The notes under the pieces were generated by a model. The model saw only the letters and a program-made list of their open reading frames with translations, ran no database searches and was not told where the DNA came from. A program made the translations under genes and the position numbers. From Listeria monocytogenes ATCC 19117 (GTDB lineage: Bacteria; Bacillota; Bacilli; Lactobacillales; Listeriaceae), in contig NC_018584.1 of the NCBI RefSeq assembly GCF_000307025.1, forward strand, positions 558,001 through 622,000: DNA of 64,000 bases, written 5' to 3'. This document shows positions 26,297 to 36,110 of this stretch, one piece after another; position 1 is the stretch's first letter; every line of letters begins with the position of its first letter.

Positions 26297-27772
26297 ATGA
26301 TAGGGAAAGTTAAATCCATTAGTATGTGGCTATGGCACCATTTAACACCGCAAATATTTGCGGTTATTTGTGTTTTTATTATTACGCTCATAGCGCTTTT
26401 TGTGCCACCGTATATTGGTATGGCTGATAATGGAGACTTTTTCCGAATCTTCTCGAGTAATGGTTTATTTGTCAATAATACGAATTATGACGCGCTGCAA
26501 TTTGGGCATTTTGTGAAGGAGTTTGGGATTTATCAGTACTTTAATGAAAACCAAGTAGCTATCTACTCTTCGCAAAGTATTTTTATTCAAATGGCGCTTC
26601 TTTTAAATAAGCTTTTTTGGTCAACAACGGTTTTTGATGTGCGTTTTTTAGGTGGCTTGCAATTAGCGCTTCTTTTGCCGGCGATTTATTTGTTAGTGGC
26701 GGGATTAACGGCAAAAATGAAAGGCTGGCCGGGTTATGTGGTTGCGGCGCTGACGGTATTTATTTTCGCAGATACGGCTTATACTGCTTACTTTAATTCC
26801 TTTTTCAGTGAAGGGCTTATTTTGATTATGATGCTGTATATTTCGGCGGGATTTTTGCTTTTATATCAGCATAAATATAATGATTATGCGATGCTAGGTT
26901 TGATTTTTGTGGCATCCCTTATTTTAATTACGGCAAAACAGCAAAATGCCCCGATTGCGGTTGTTATTGCGGTTTGTGGAATACTCGTGTTTTTCATCCG
27001 GAAAAATCGTGCATTTCGGATTTCAGCAGCGGCTACTTTTTTTGTTATTTTCTTGAGTGGGGTTGTGATGTACGCCTTTATTCCTGGGGAGTTTGTAACG
27101 ATAAATCAGTACCAAACAATGACGCGCGGTGTGCTACTTGATTCAGAAAATCCGGAGAAATCGCTCGAAGAAATGGGAATGAATTCCGAATTTGCTTTAC
27201 TCAAAGGAACGAATTTTTATCAAAAATATAAAATGATTGATTTAGACTCAAAACTGATGGAAAAAGAATTTTATCCTAATTATAATTTTGTTACGGTTTT
27301 GAGTTATTACTTGGAAAATCCGAAACAATTTGGGAAAATGCTAGATTTATCTGCGCAAAATAGTTTTTCGATTCGTCCATTTGAGATGGGGAATTTTGAA
27401 AAGGCGACAGGGTATAAATTTAAAGAGAAAACGCATTTTTTCTCCATCTATAGTGATGTAAAAGAAAAATTGGCTCCAGCGAAATTTACGTTTTTAATTT
27501 TATGGGCGCTTGTTTTTCTAATTTGTTATGGGGTGAGTGCTTTTAAACATTTCCGGGAGAAAAATATTCGTGGAATGCTTTTATTTGATTTAGTTGTTTT
27601 GCTGATTGGTTCTGGGTTTGCGGTGATTTTAGTGACGATAGTTGGCGACGGGGAAGCGGATTTAACGAAACATAATTTCTTATTTAATGTGTGCTTTGAT
27701 TTGACGATGTTAATTGGAGCGGCTTCTCTGCTGGAAGTTTACATGAAGAAGAGAGGTGAGCGGAATGCGTAA
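26297..27772 (+). CDS. pssA: PssA, polytopic membrane protein of the exopolysaccharide operon
   Basis: A 491-residue membrane protein with roughly ten hydrophobic segments and a long hydrophilic loop around residues 265-400 that probably faces outward. It belongs to no enzyme family I can name with certainty. It is the first gene of a five-gene operon with the order of the Listeria pss exopolysaccharide locus, so a role in synthesis, export or modification of that polymer is inferred. Start ATG 26297 follows AAGGGG. It overlaps pssB by 8 bp. Confidence 0.85.
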   Translation: MIGKVKSISMWLWHHLTPQIFAVICVFIITLIALFVPPYIGMADNGDFFRIFSSNGLFVNNTNYDALQFGHFVKEFGIYQYFNENQVAIYSSQSIFIQMALLLNKLFWSTTVFDVRFLGGLQLALLLPAIYLLVAGLTAKMKGWPGYVVAALTVFIFADTAYTAYFNSFFSEGLILIMMLYISAGFLLLYQHKYNDYAMLGLIFVASLILITAKQQNAPIAVVIAVCGILVFFIRKNRAFRISAAATFFVIFLSGVVMYAFIPGEFVTINQYQTMTRGVLLDSENPEKSLEEMGMNSEFALLKGTNFYQKYKMIDLDSKLMEKEFYPNYNFVTVLSYYLENPKQFGKMLDLSAQNSFSIRPFEMGNFEKATGYKFKEKTHFFSIYSDVKEKLAPAKFTFLILWALVFLICYGVSAFKHFREKNIRGMLLFDLVVLLIGSGFAVILVTIVGDGEADLTKHNFLFNVCFDLTMLIGAASLLEVYMKKRGERNA

Positions 27773-29261
27773 AAAACTGATTGTAAGTATTCTGCTAGCA
27801 TTCATGATTTTCGTTGTTGGTGGGCATTCCGCAATTGCAAAAACGGATGATGGTGTCGTTGTTTTTTATGATAGTTTGGCGACAGGTACAGAGAATGAAG
27901 GCAATATGGATGCGCTACTTCGAATGTTAAATAGCTTGGGCAAACGAGTGACGATTTATTCTTGGGAGGAAAATCCTGATTTAAGTCAAACAAGCGAAAT
28001 TATTGTACTTCAAAATAAAAAAGATGGCTTAGCAAGTGATTGGACGGAAAAATTAGCCAAAAGCAAAGCGAAAATAGCATACATAGGCGGAAATCCCCCA
28101 ACATTTTTAACGGATAAATTGCAACTGAAAACTAAAGCAATTACAGAGGCTTCTATCACAATTCAAACGCAAGCTGGATTATCTGGAAAACCACAGCTAG
28201 TGAACGAAACCAATCTAATAACTTCCTATAAAGGAACAAGCTTTGGAGAAATGGATGCTGCTGAAAATGGACAAGCTGCATACGGCGTTCAAGCAGGGAA
28301 TTACGCGTACGCACCTCTTTTTCAAGCAGATAATACGAGTGAATTTGCTCTAATGGACGTACTCAAAGCATTATTCGATATTAAAACGACCACCAACCAA
28401 TATGCGTTTATTACGGGCGTAAATCCTTTTATTGATTTCGATTTGCTCAAAAAAACGGCAGATACTTTTTATGAAAAAGGAATTCCGTTTATCGTGAGTG
28501 CGGGGCCTGTTTTTTACAATCAAGATTTCCAAGCGGCGAAAAATTATGCGGAGATTTTGCGCTACGTTCAAGCAAAAAACGGCACGATTATGATGAACGT
28601 TCCAGCAGTGACGTACGGAGATAGTCCAGCGGGAGAACTTGAAAAGATTATGCAAAAATCGGTACATTTCTTCGCGGAAAATGACGTCGCACCGCTTGGA
28701 GTTACAGCAGAACTGTACTGGAACTTTGATAAAGTATATGGCGTAGAAGGTTTCGCACCGTTTAATACCGGGATTTTGCTACCAAATCAAAAAATCATCC
28801 ATACGACGAAAGTAAATAATGGCAGTGCCTTTGAAAAGTCTCCGTATAGCGTGGCGAACGATTTTTATGCGACTACGACTGAAGGGAGAAACTTTCCGAT
28901 TGATATCGCAATAACCTATTCCTTCTTTGATAACGAGAAAGAATTAAAAGCAGCAGCCGAGGAACTAGCAACTGACAATATTAGCGATTTTAGATTTCAA
29001 GATCATGGGGTAAAAACAAATAAAGATACGATTGAATCAAGTGCTGGTTCGCTTTACATCAATAATCAATCAGTAACACTCGATGGCGATTTAAACTATA
29101 TTAAAACGAAAAATAAAACAGTCAAGCAAGCGGGCAGTTTAGAAGGGTTCTTCGGCTATCAAAATACCTTTTTCACGATAGTAATTGTACTTTCACTTGG
29201 CATTATTGGGGTTTTATTTGTCTTTGGATACCGGCTTTACATGAAAAAATATATGAAATGA
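27765..29261 (+). CDS. pssB: PssB, secreted DUF2334 polysaccharide-deacetylase-like protein
   Basis: A 498-residue protein with a signal peptide (residues 1-26), a long extracytoplasmic part and a C-terminal membrane anchor (about 470-490). The middle (about 205-390) looks like DUF2334, a divergent polysaccharide deacetylase fold: FITGVNPFIDFDLLKKTADT, VSAGPVFY, and GVTAELYWNFDKVYG. In the equivalent Ica/Pga systems a deacetylase trims the polymer. I start it at ATG 27765, which follows GAGGTG; an in-frame GTG at 27756 lies within that ribosome site. Confidence 0.85.
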   Translation: MRKKLIVSILLAFMIFVVGGHSAIAKTDDGVVVFYDSLATGTENEGNMDALLRMLNSLGKRVTIYSWEENPDLSQTSEIIVLQNKKDGLASDWTEKLAKSKAKIAYIGGNPPTFLTDKLQLKTKAITEASITIQTQAGLSGKPQLVNETNLITSYKGTSFGEMDAAENGQAAYGVQAGNYAYAPLFQADNTSEFALMDVLKALFDIKTTTNQYAFITGVNPFIDFDLLKKTADTFYEKGIPFIVSAGPVFYNQDFQAAKNYAEILRYVQAKNGTIMMNVPAVTYGDSPAGELEKIMQKSVHFFAENDVAPLGVTAELYWNFDKVYGVEGFAPFNTGILLPNQKIIHTTKVNNGSAFEKSPYSVANDFYATTTEGRNFPIDIAITYSFFDNEKELKAAAEELATDNISDFRFQDHGVKTNKDTIESSAGSLYINNQSVTLDGDLNYIKTKNKTVKQAGSLEGFFGYQNTFFTIVIVLSLGIIGVLFVFGYRLYMKKYMK

Positions 29262-29271
29262 GGTGAAATAA

Positions 29272-30522
29272 ATGGTTATTGCAGATTATTTAGCATTATT
29301 CGCGGTGGTGTGTATTTGGGGACTTTTGCTAATTAATATTGTGTTAATTGTTGCAGGATATGTTTATTATTTGAAAAATGAAGCGCGAAAAGTGCCCGAA
29401 ATACCAGCGGAAGTACCATTTGTTTCTGTCATGGTGCCGGCCCATAATGAAGGAAAAGTAATCGTGAAAACAGTTGAATCACTGCTTGCTTTTGATTATC
29501 CGGTCGATCGTTACGAAATTATTGTCATTAACGATAATTCTTCGGATAATAGCTCGGAACTCTTAGCCGCCATTCAAGCAAAAAATCCAACACGCTTTTT
29601 AAAAATTATTAATACCGATAATATTACAGGCGGAAAAGGAAAATCGAATGCGCTCAATATTGGGTTTGCGGAAAGTCGTGGGGAACTGGTGGCGATTTAT
29701 GATGCTGATAATACACCGGAACGGCAAGCGCTAAGAATCCTTGTTGGTGAGATTACAAATGATGCGAAACTTGGTGCAGTCATCGGTAAATTCAGAACCC
29801 GAAATCGAAATGCAAGCTGGTTAACGCGATTTATCAATATTGAAACGCTTAGTTTTCAGTGGATGGCTCAGGCCGGCAGATGGGCCCTTTTCAAACTATG
29901 CACCATTCCTGGTACTAATTTTATTGTAAGAAGGTCGCTCCTAGAAGAAATCGGTGGCTGGGATGTGAAAGCTGTCGCGGAAGATACCGAGATTAGCTTT
30001 CGGATTTACATGATGGGTTACCGAATCAAATTCCAAGCGAAGGCTGTTACGTGGGAACAAGAGCCGCAAACATTACCAGTTTGGTTCAAACAGCGCTCAA
30101 GATGGGCGAAAGGCAATATTTATGTAATTTTAAAAAACGTTCCACTCCTTTTCAAACGAGAAGGTAGGCGCGTTCGCTTTGATATTTTATACTTTTTATC
30201 GATTTACTTTTTATTATTAACTTCCTTGATTGTTAGTGATGTTTTACTCGTATTATATGCGCTGGGACTTGTACATACAACGCTTGCTGGCCTTAGCGGG
30301 GCGCTTTGGTTGCTAGCCATTTTACTTTTTGTCGCAGGTACTTTTATTACACTCACCACGGAAAAAGGCGAAATCAGTTTTTCAAATTTGTTATTTATTA
30401 TGTTGATGTATGTGACGTATTGCCAGCTTTGGATGGTGGTCGCCGCATATGGATTCTTTATTTTCTTAAAAGATACCGTACTAAAAAGGGAAACCAAATG
30501 GTATAAAACCGAGCGTTTCTAA
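29272..30522 (+). CDS. pssC: PssC, family 2 glycosyltransferase (exopolysaccharide synthase)
   Basis: A 416-residue membrane-bound GT2, similar to IcaA/PgaC/BcsA. A membrane segment lies at residues 8-34, the catalytic domain at about 50-280, with D residues in VINDNSSDN and AIYDADNTPE, EDTE, and the processive signature QRSRW near residue 280. Three or four membrane segments follow. It should polymerise a nucleotide sugar and thread the chain through the membrane. It probably works with the c-di-GMP sensor encoded by pssE. Confidence 0.92.
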   Translation: MVIADYLALFAVVCIWGLLLINIVLIVAGYVYYLKNEARKVPEIPAEVPFVSVMVPAHNEGKVIVKTVESLLAFDYPVDRYEIIVINDNSSDNSSELLAAIQAKNPTRFLKIINTDNITGGKGKSNALNIGFAESRGELVAIYDADNTPERQALRILVGEITNDAKLGAVIGKFRTRNRNASWLTRFINIETLSFQWMAQAGRWALFKLCTIPGTNFIVRRSLLEEIGGWDVKAVAEDTEISFRIYMMGYRIKFQAKAVTWEQEPQTLPVWFKQRSRWAKGNIYVILKNVPLLFKREGRRVRFDILYFLSIYFLLLTSLIVSDVLLVLYALGLVHTTLAGLSGALWLLAILLFVAGTFITLTTEKGEISFSNLLFIMLMYVTYCQLWMVVAAYGFFIFLKDTVLKRETKWYKTERF

Positions 30523-30537
30523 AAAGGAGAGTGCCTA

Positions 30538-32589
30538 ATGAAAAAATTAACTGTAATCGGGCTGCTTATGTTCGCCGTACTATTTCTGTATAGGCCAGAC
30601 GTTCTCGCAGCAGATAAAAACTATCAAACGGTTTTTGGAACAGATAAAACCGCCCAAGGAAAATTCACAACCACCAAACAAAACTTCACGGTGGAAAACT
30701 ACTGGGATGTATCAAACGCTAACGTAAAGCTTGTGTATACAATTACCCAACTGAGCGAAAAAGAAGTTTCCACGATGACACTGAAAATAAACGATGTTGC
30801 GTTCTACTCTTTTAAACCAGATAAAGCAGACAAAGGAACAAAACAGATTGAAATCCAAATTCCGAAAGATAAGTTAAAAAAAGGAGTCAATGTTCTATCC
30901 ATCGAAAGCTTTGTCTACACTGATTTGCCTGATGGTCGTTGTACGATTGACGATACACCTGCCAACTGGCTGCAATTCGATAAAACAAGCGCAGTAAACG
31001 TATCTTATTCCGATAAGGCTTTCCAAAAAACGATTGCCGAGTTTGGCGAGCGCTTCACTGGAATTGATACTGTGAAAAGTGAACAAGGCGCAGTAGCTGT
31101 CTCAAACAAAGCCGGCGATGCCGAACTTGGCGCAGCACTTGAAGGGCTTTCCGGATTTTCTGCAGCGAATACGTTAGAAGATAAAAATATCGCTTTTGGT
31201 CAATACGAGGAAGCAAAAACGCGTGACGGTAAAAACTATCTCGTACTTTTTTCAAGCTATGACAATTTACCAAATGATCTTAAATCACAAATAAAAGATG
31301 ATAATAAATTAGAAAAACAAGCACTTTTCCAAGTAGTGACAGTCGGAAATACGAATACACTCGTGGTTACTTCTAAATCCAACGACGCACTAAAAAAAGC
31401 TGGCAAACTAATCGCCAACCAAAATTACTTAAGTCAGCTTGGAACAAATACTAAATGGCTAACAACAGACGAAAAAATCGACACACCAGCGACTAATGTT
31501 GACAAAAATACGAAACTAACAACAACTGGCGATAAACTAAAAGGCATTGGTCATATCACACAAGATTACTTCATCAGCATGCCAGCCAACCGTAGCGCAT
31601 CAACAGGAACAGAAGTATCACTTGATTTTAGATATGCGCAAAACTTGGATTTCGAGCATTCATTAGTAACGATTTTAGTGAACGGCAAACCAATCGGCAG
31701 CCAAAAACTTACCGCTAAAAAAGCCAATGGCGACAAATTAACGTTCCAAATTCCGAGCGATTTAAACGTAAAAGGGGATTTTTCAGTTACCGTTGCCTTT
31801 GATTTAGTTTTAACAAATAACTATTGTGGCTTTATTGCAGATTCTGAAATCCCGTGGGCGTATATCACCCCAGAATCAAAAATCAATTTAAACACAAGCG
31901 AAGAAACAGACTTGCTTTTTGAACAATATCCGTACCCATTTATTGCAAATGGTGACTTTAACAATGCAGTTGTCGTTGTTCCTGATAAATTAACGACAGA
32001 AGATACAGATTCATTAGCAAATATTTTCAATCTGTTAGGCCGCTTCCATGATGGAAATAGGGGAGACTTGACTGCCGTACATGCCGCCAACTGGAAAAAA
32101 CCAAAAGAAGGATCGAATATTATTGCAGTTGGTACAATGAATAATAATCCAGTAATTAAAAACGCCAATGACGACCTATATTTCCAGTACAACAAAACAG
32201 GCGATTACTTCCTTTCCAATGAAAAAATCTCGATTGAAAAAAATTACGGCAAACAACTTGGTAGTGTGCAGTTAATTACATCAGATGGCGTCCCAATTCT
32301 GGCAGTTACTGGTCCAGGTGCCAAACAAACAGAACTCGGATCGGATTTAATCGCAACAAAAGCCAACCTAGCTAAAATTTACGGAGATGGCGCCATTGTT
32401 GATACTGATAACACGATACATTCCTACCGATTCAAAAAAGCAGCAGATACACAGGAAGAAAGCTTTGGGTCAAAAATCAGTAATAACAAAGAAGTCACTG
32501 TGTTCGGAGCATTCGCGCTTCTAACCGTCGTTATCTTAGTTGTCGCTGTCCTACTAATCTTGCGTAAATATCGCCGGAGCCGGAAGTGA
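30538..32589 (+). CDS. pssD: PssD, BcsB-like exopolysaccharide synthesis protein
   Basis: A 683-residue protein with a signal peptide (to about residue 24), a long extracytoplasmic region and a C-terminal membrane segment (about 655-677) ending RKYRRSRK. It has BcsB features: paired jelly-roll-like and ferredoxin-like halves with repeated phrases such as VNVSYSDKAF, SLDFRYAQNLDF and GNTNTLVVTSKSNDALKKAGK. BcsB proteins bind the polymer outside the membrane and partner with the synthase. Located between synthase and sensor genes. Confidence 0.87.
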   Translation: MKKLTVIGLLMFAVLFLYRPDVLAADKNYQTVFGTDKTAQGKFTTTKQNFTVENYWDVSNANVKLVYTITQLSEKEVSTMTLKINDVAFYSFKPDKADKGTKQIEIQIPKDKLKKGVNVLSIESFVYTDLPDGRCTIDDTPANWLQFDKTSAVNVSYSDKAFQKTIAEFGERFTGIDTVKSEQGAVAVSNKAGDAELGAALEGLSGFSAANTLEDKNIAFGQYEEAKTRDGKNYLVLFSSYDNLPNDLKSQIKDDNKLEKQALFQVVTVGNTNTLVVTSKSNDALKKAGKLIANQNYLSQLGTNTKWLTTDEKIDTPATNVDKNTKLTTTGDKLKGIGHITQDYFISMPANRSASTGTEVSLDFRYAQNLDFEHSLVTILVNGKPIGSQKLTAKKANGDKLTFQIPSDLNVKGDFSVTVAFDLVLTNNYCGFIADSEIPWAYITPESKINLNTSEETDLLFEQYPYPFIANGDFNNAVVVVPDKLTTEDTDSLANIFNLLGRFHDGNRGDLTAVHAANWKKPKEGSNIIAVGTMNNNPVIKNANDDLYFQYNKTGDYFLSNEKISIEKNYGKQLGSVQLITSDGVPILAVTGPGAKQTELGSDLIATKANLAKIYGDGAIVDTDNTIHSYRFKKAADTQEESFGSKISNNKEVTVFGAFALLTVVILVVAVLLILRKYRRSRK

Positions 32590-32603
32590 GGGAGAAATAA
32601 AAA

Positions 32604-33458
32604 ATGAAAAAAATAACGAATAACTTATTTGCAGATATCGGCTTTTTATTTTTCATCTTGCTTTGTTTCATCACAATTGGCTTTATGATCAATACGCCGG
32701 ATGAATATTTGCGAAACATTATTTTATTAAATATCACCTTTTTACTTGTGATTATCACCTATTTTACGAACTTAACGCTTGGTTTGATTTTAAATGTCCT
32801 CTACATTTTTATTTATGCAACTTATATTATTTATGAAATTGTCGCAAATCAAATCGCCTATGGTTTTGGTAGCTACTTCTGGCTTATAATCACGCCCCTT
32901 TTCACAGTAGCTAGTGCGATGTTTACAAGAAATACGTCAAGGCTTCAAGAAGAGAACACGAAAATCAAACAGCAAAATCTATATTTAGGAACGATTGACC
33001 AAGAAACTTTGCTTAAAAATATCGTTTCATTCCAAAATGACGAGCGAATTTTTTCCAGTATTTCGCGCCGTTATGATTTACCTTTATCACTGATGGTTAT
33101 CAAAGTACGTCACTGGCGCGAGTTGAAACGATTCCAAAGCGAAGAAGAGATGCGCCTAGCGTTACAAGATATTTCAGCGATTTTAGAGACTTGTATTCGC
33201 ACGAGTGATGTCCTTTACTTATTAGATAAAGATGATGCGACTTGGGGACTCTTGTTACTAACTGACGAACCGGGTGGGAAATTAGTTGCGGATCGAATTA
33301 AAAGCCGTATAGCTGAAGCCAACACCGAAGAATTTGCCGCGAAGTACCGTGTGAAGCTAGAACTTCGAATTGGAACAAGCCAATTTGATAGCGAAAAAGT
33401 CAAGACACCACTTGATTTTATCGATTTAGCAACAAAAGAATTAGAATATGACGTGTAA
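32604..33458 (+). CDS. pssE: PssE, c-di-GMP receptor with degenerate GGDEF domain
   Basis: A 284-residue protein. Four membrane segments lie in residues 10-105, a coiled coil near 110-127 and a GGDEF-like domain from about 145 to 280. The active-site GGDEF is replaced by DKDDA (208-212), so cyclase activity should be absent, but the inhibitory-site motif RTSD (199-202) is kept five residues upstream, exactly where RxxD sits in functional diguanylate cyclases. This is the form of a PelD-like c-di-GMP receptor, and it is the last gene of the exopolysaccharide operon. Confidence 0.88.
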   Translation: MKKITNNLFADIGFLFFILLCFITIGFMINTPDEYLRNIILLNITFLLVIITYFTNLTLGLILNVLYIFIYATYIIYEIVANQIAYGFGSYFWLIITPLFTVASAMFTRNTSRLQEENTKIKQQNLYLGTIDQETLLKNIVSFQNDERIFSSISRRYDLPLSLMVIKVRHWRELKRFQSEEEMRLALQDISAILETCIRTSDVLYLLDKDDATWGLLLLTDEPGGKLVADRIKSRIAEANTEEFAAKYRVKLELRIGTSQFDSEKVKTPLDFIDLATKELEYDV

Positions 33459-33461
33459 AAT

Positions 33462-33502
33462 AGAGAGTTACCTTCTATAATTAGGAGGTAACTCTCATTT
33501 TT
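33462..33502 (+). terminator. Terminator of the pss operon
   Basis: The stem GAGAGTTACC / GGTAACTCTC is followed by ATTTTTG; it lies just before the methyltransferase ribosome site. Confidence 0.82.
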
Positions 33503-33517
33503 GATTGGAGGAATACC

Positions 33518-34348
33518 ATGAACTTAGAAGAAATAGTCGATTGTATGCTATTAAACGAAAATGACAAAGAAATTCAGCGGACCCAAACAGAGCACCGCAT
33601 CAAACTAGTTGATTTTTGGCAAGTGAAAAATGGGGACCGAGTGCTGGAGGTTGGTTGTGGGCAAGGCGATACGACAGCCGTACTTGCGAATGCAGTTGGT
33701 GCTAGTGGCTTTGTGCAAGGTATTGATATTGCACCGCGGACTTATGGTGCTCCGTTTACCATTGGCGATGCGACAGACCATTTGCAGAAATCAAAGCTTG
33801 GTGCGCAAATTGATTTTAAGCTGGGGACAGATATTTTAAACGGTGATATCACTTTTCCAGAAGATGCTTTTGATGTAGCCGTTTTATCGCATGCTTCGTG
33901 GTATTTTAGTTCCAAAAGTGAGCTCACGATGATGCTCGAATTACTAAGCAAGTGGGCGAAACGCGTTTGTTATGCGGAATGGGATACGAGAATTACGGAT
34001 GTAAAACAAACGTCGCATATGTTAGCTGTGCTCACCCAATCATCTTATGAAGCTTTCAAACAAGACACGCAGTCCAATATCCGAACATTCATTACACCAA
34101 TAGATATGCAAGAAATCATCCAAGAGCATAACTGGAAAATGGGCGCGGAAACAAGTATCTTCTCAGAAAAAATGCAAGATAGCCGATGGGAAATTGGTTA
34201 TGTAAAAGATTTTATCACAAAAGAATTAGAAGCAGATTTAGGTTTGCCAGAAAAATTTAAAGCATTTTTACTCAGTCAAAGTAAATTAATTACGCTTGAA
34301 AATAGTTTGCCAATGGCGTCATACTGCACTTCTTGGCAGGTGAAGTAA
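33518..34348 (+). CDS. SAM-dependent methyltransferase
   Basis: A 276-residue class-I methyltransferase. Motif I is VLEVGCGQGDTTAV (residues ~39-53), followed by QGIDIAPRTYG and a DVAVLSHASWYF stretch. The target is unknown. Start ATG 33518 follows GGAGGA. It lies between the pss terminator and the ACT gene promoter and appears monocistronic. Confidence 0.88.
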   Translation: MNLEEIVDCMLLNENDKEIQRTQTEHRIKLVDFWQVKNGDRVLEVGCGQGDTTAVLANAVGASGFVQGIDIAPRTYGAPFTIGDATDHLQKSKLGAQIDFKLGTDILNGDITFPEDAFDVAVLSHASWYFSSKSELTMMLELLSKWAKRVCYAEWDTRITDVKQTSHMLAVLTQSSYEAFKQDTQSNIRTFITPIDMQEIIQEHNWKMGAETSIFSEKMQDSRWEIGYVKDFITKELEADLGLPEKFKAFLLSQSKLITLENSLPMASYCTSWQVK

Positions 34349-34383
34349 TTTTGCTTTCTTTTTCACAAGATTTAGATTTTTTA

Positions 34384-34392
34384 TGCTATAAT
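34384..34392 (+). promoter_or_regulatory. Extended -10 promoter of the ACT/UPF0210 operon
   Basis: TGCTATAAT (TG-N-TATAAT) lies 34 bp before the GTG start; there is no good -35, as is common for extended -10 promoters. Confidence 0.6.
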
Positions 34393-34425
34393 GGAACGTA
34401 TTAACGAACTAAAGGAGTGTTGAAT

Positions 34426-34695
34426 GTGAGAGCTGTACTTACTGTAATTGGAAAAGATAATGTGGGTATTGTCGCAGGTGTTAGTAATAAATTAGCTGAA
34501 CTGAATATCAATATTGTGGATGTATCCCAAACGATTATGGATGGTTATTTTACGATGATGATGATGTGCGATATTAGCCAGATCACGAAAGAATTTGATG
34601 AAGTAAAGGCAGAATTAGCCGGTAAAGGCGAGGACCTCCAAGTAAAAATACATATTCAGCGGGAAGAAATTTTCAACGCAATGCACAAACTTTAG
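34426..34695 (+). CDS. ACT-domain protein (UPF0237 family)
   Basis: An 89-residue single ACT domain, starting RAVLTVIGKDNVGIVAGVSN. Members probably bind an amino acid and act as regulatory subunits. I choose GTG 34426, because AGGAG at 34413-34417 gives 8-nt spacing and the family begins at this point; in-frame upstream start codons sit within the ribosome site. It forms an operon with the UPF0210 gene 18 bp downstream. Confidence 0.9.
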   Translation: MRAVLTVIGKDNVGIVAGVSNKLAELNINIVDVSQTIMDGYFTMMMMCDISQITKEFDEVKAELAGKGEDLQVKIHIQREEIFNAMHKL

Positions 34696-34713
34696 GATGG
34701 GGGCGATGCTAGT

Positions 34714-36069
34714 ATGGAAACAAATCAAATTTTAGAAACGATACGAATGATTGAAGAAGAAAAATTGGACATCCGGACGATTACAATGGGAATTTCTTTG
34801 CTAGATTGTATGGACGGCGACGGCGAAGTGGCTCGAAAGAAAATCTATCAAAAAATCGTTACCAAAGCGCGTAATTTAGTTGCAGTTGGTGAAGCGATTG
34901 AATCTGAGTTTGGCATTCCAATTATTAATAAACGAATTTCTGTCACTCCGATTGCGATTATCGCTGGATCAAGCGCAGATACTGACTACGTAGAATTTGC
35001 GAAAACACTTGATGCTGCTGCAAAAGAAGTTGGCGTGAATTTTATTGGGGGCTATTCCGCACTCGTTCAAAAAGGCTACACGAAAGGTGACGAAATCCTG
35101 ATTCGCTCGATTCCGCAAGCACTCGCACAAACGGAACGCGTATGCTCATCGGTCAATGTTGGCTCGACGCGAACGGGAATCAATATGGATGCTGTCCGCC
35201 AAATGGGCGAGGTAATCAAAGAAACGGCTGACTTAACAGCCGATACGCAAGGCCTAGGTTGCGCGAAACTTGTTGTATTTGCCAATGCTGTCGAGGATAA
35301 TCCTTTTATGGCCGGAGCATTCCATGGTGTTGGTGAAGCGGACTGCGTTATCAATGTTGGTGTCAGCGGCCCAGGTGTGGTGAAACGTGCTATTGAAAAA
35401 GTAAAAGGCGAACCGTTTGATATCGTTGCTGAAACAGTCAAACAAACAGCGTTTAAAATCACTAGGATGGGTCAACTCGTTGGCCAAGTCGCTTCCGAAA
35501 AACTCGGCGTTCCTTTTGGGATTGTCGATTTATCACTTGCACCAACTCCAGCGATTGGTGATTCGGTCGCACACATTTTGGAAGAGATGGGACTAGAAAT
35601 GGTTGGAACACATGGCACGACAGCCGCACTCGCACTTTTAAATGACGCAGTGAAAAAAGGCGGCGTAATGGCTTGTGGACATGTCGGTGGTTTATCAGGC
35701 GCATTCATTCCTGTTTCTGAGGATGCGGGTATGATTGAAGCTGTGCAGCAAGGGGCGCTCAACCTCGAAAAATTAGAAGCAATGACAGCAATTTGTTCGG
35801 TTGGTCTGGATATGATTGCCGTACCAGGTGACACAACTGCCGAAACATTAGCAGCAATGATTGCGGATGAAGCGGCTATTGGCGTCATTAACAATAAAAC
35901 AACTGCTGTCCGAGTGATTCCAGCAAGTGGCACCAAAGTTGGCGACATGGTCGAATTCGGCGGCTTACTTGGCACGGCACCAGTAATGCCAGTAAACGGA
36001 AAATCGTCTGTGGACTTCATTGCTCGCGGCGGTCGAATCCCAGCACCAATTCATTCTTTTAAAAACTAA
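34714..36069 (+). CDS. UPF0210 (DUF711) family protein
   Basis: A 451-residue protein of the DUF711/UPF0210 family, recognised by [13 protein letters not shown] near the start and long glycine-rich stretches such as [28 protein letters not shown] and [18 protein letters not shown]. It is related in fold to formate-lyase-like proteins, and its reaction is unknown. The ACT/UPF0210 pairing is conserved across many bacteria, suggesting that the ACT protein regulates it. Confidence 0.9.
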   Translation: METNQILETIRMIEEEKLDIRTITMGISLLDCMDGDGEVARKKIYQKIVTKARNLVAVGEAIESEFGIPIINKRISVTPIAIIAGSSADTDYVEFAKTLDAAAKEVGVNFIGGYSALVQKGYTKGDEILIRSIPQALAQTERVCSSVNVGSTRTGINMDAVRQMGEVIKETADLTADTQGLGCAKLVVFANAVEDNPFMAGAFHGVGEADCVINVGVSGPGVVKRAIEKVKGEPFDIVAETVKQTAFKITRMGQLVGQVASEKLGVPFGIVDLSLAPTPAIGDSVAHILEEMGLEMVGTHGTTAALALLNDAVKKGGVMACGHVGGLSGAFIPVSEDAGMIEAVQQGALNLEKLEAMTAICSVGLDMIAVPGDTTAETLAAMIADEAAIGVINNKTTAVRVIPASGTKVGDMVEFGGLLGTAPVMPVNGKSSVDFIARGGRIPAPIHSFKN

Positions 36070-36070
36070 C

Positions 36071-36110
36071 GAAAAAGGTTTCCTCCAAATTTGCGAGGAA
36101 ACCTTTTATT
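36071..36110. terminator. Bidirectional terminator between UPF0210 and LacI genes
   Basis: The stem AAAAGGTTTCCTC / GAGGAAACCTTTT is flanked by A's and T's. Confidence 0.9.

Noticed and set aside
35472-36020. Antisense open frame under the UPF0210 gene
   Set aside because: It shows no family motif and lies wholly inside a well-supported gene.
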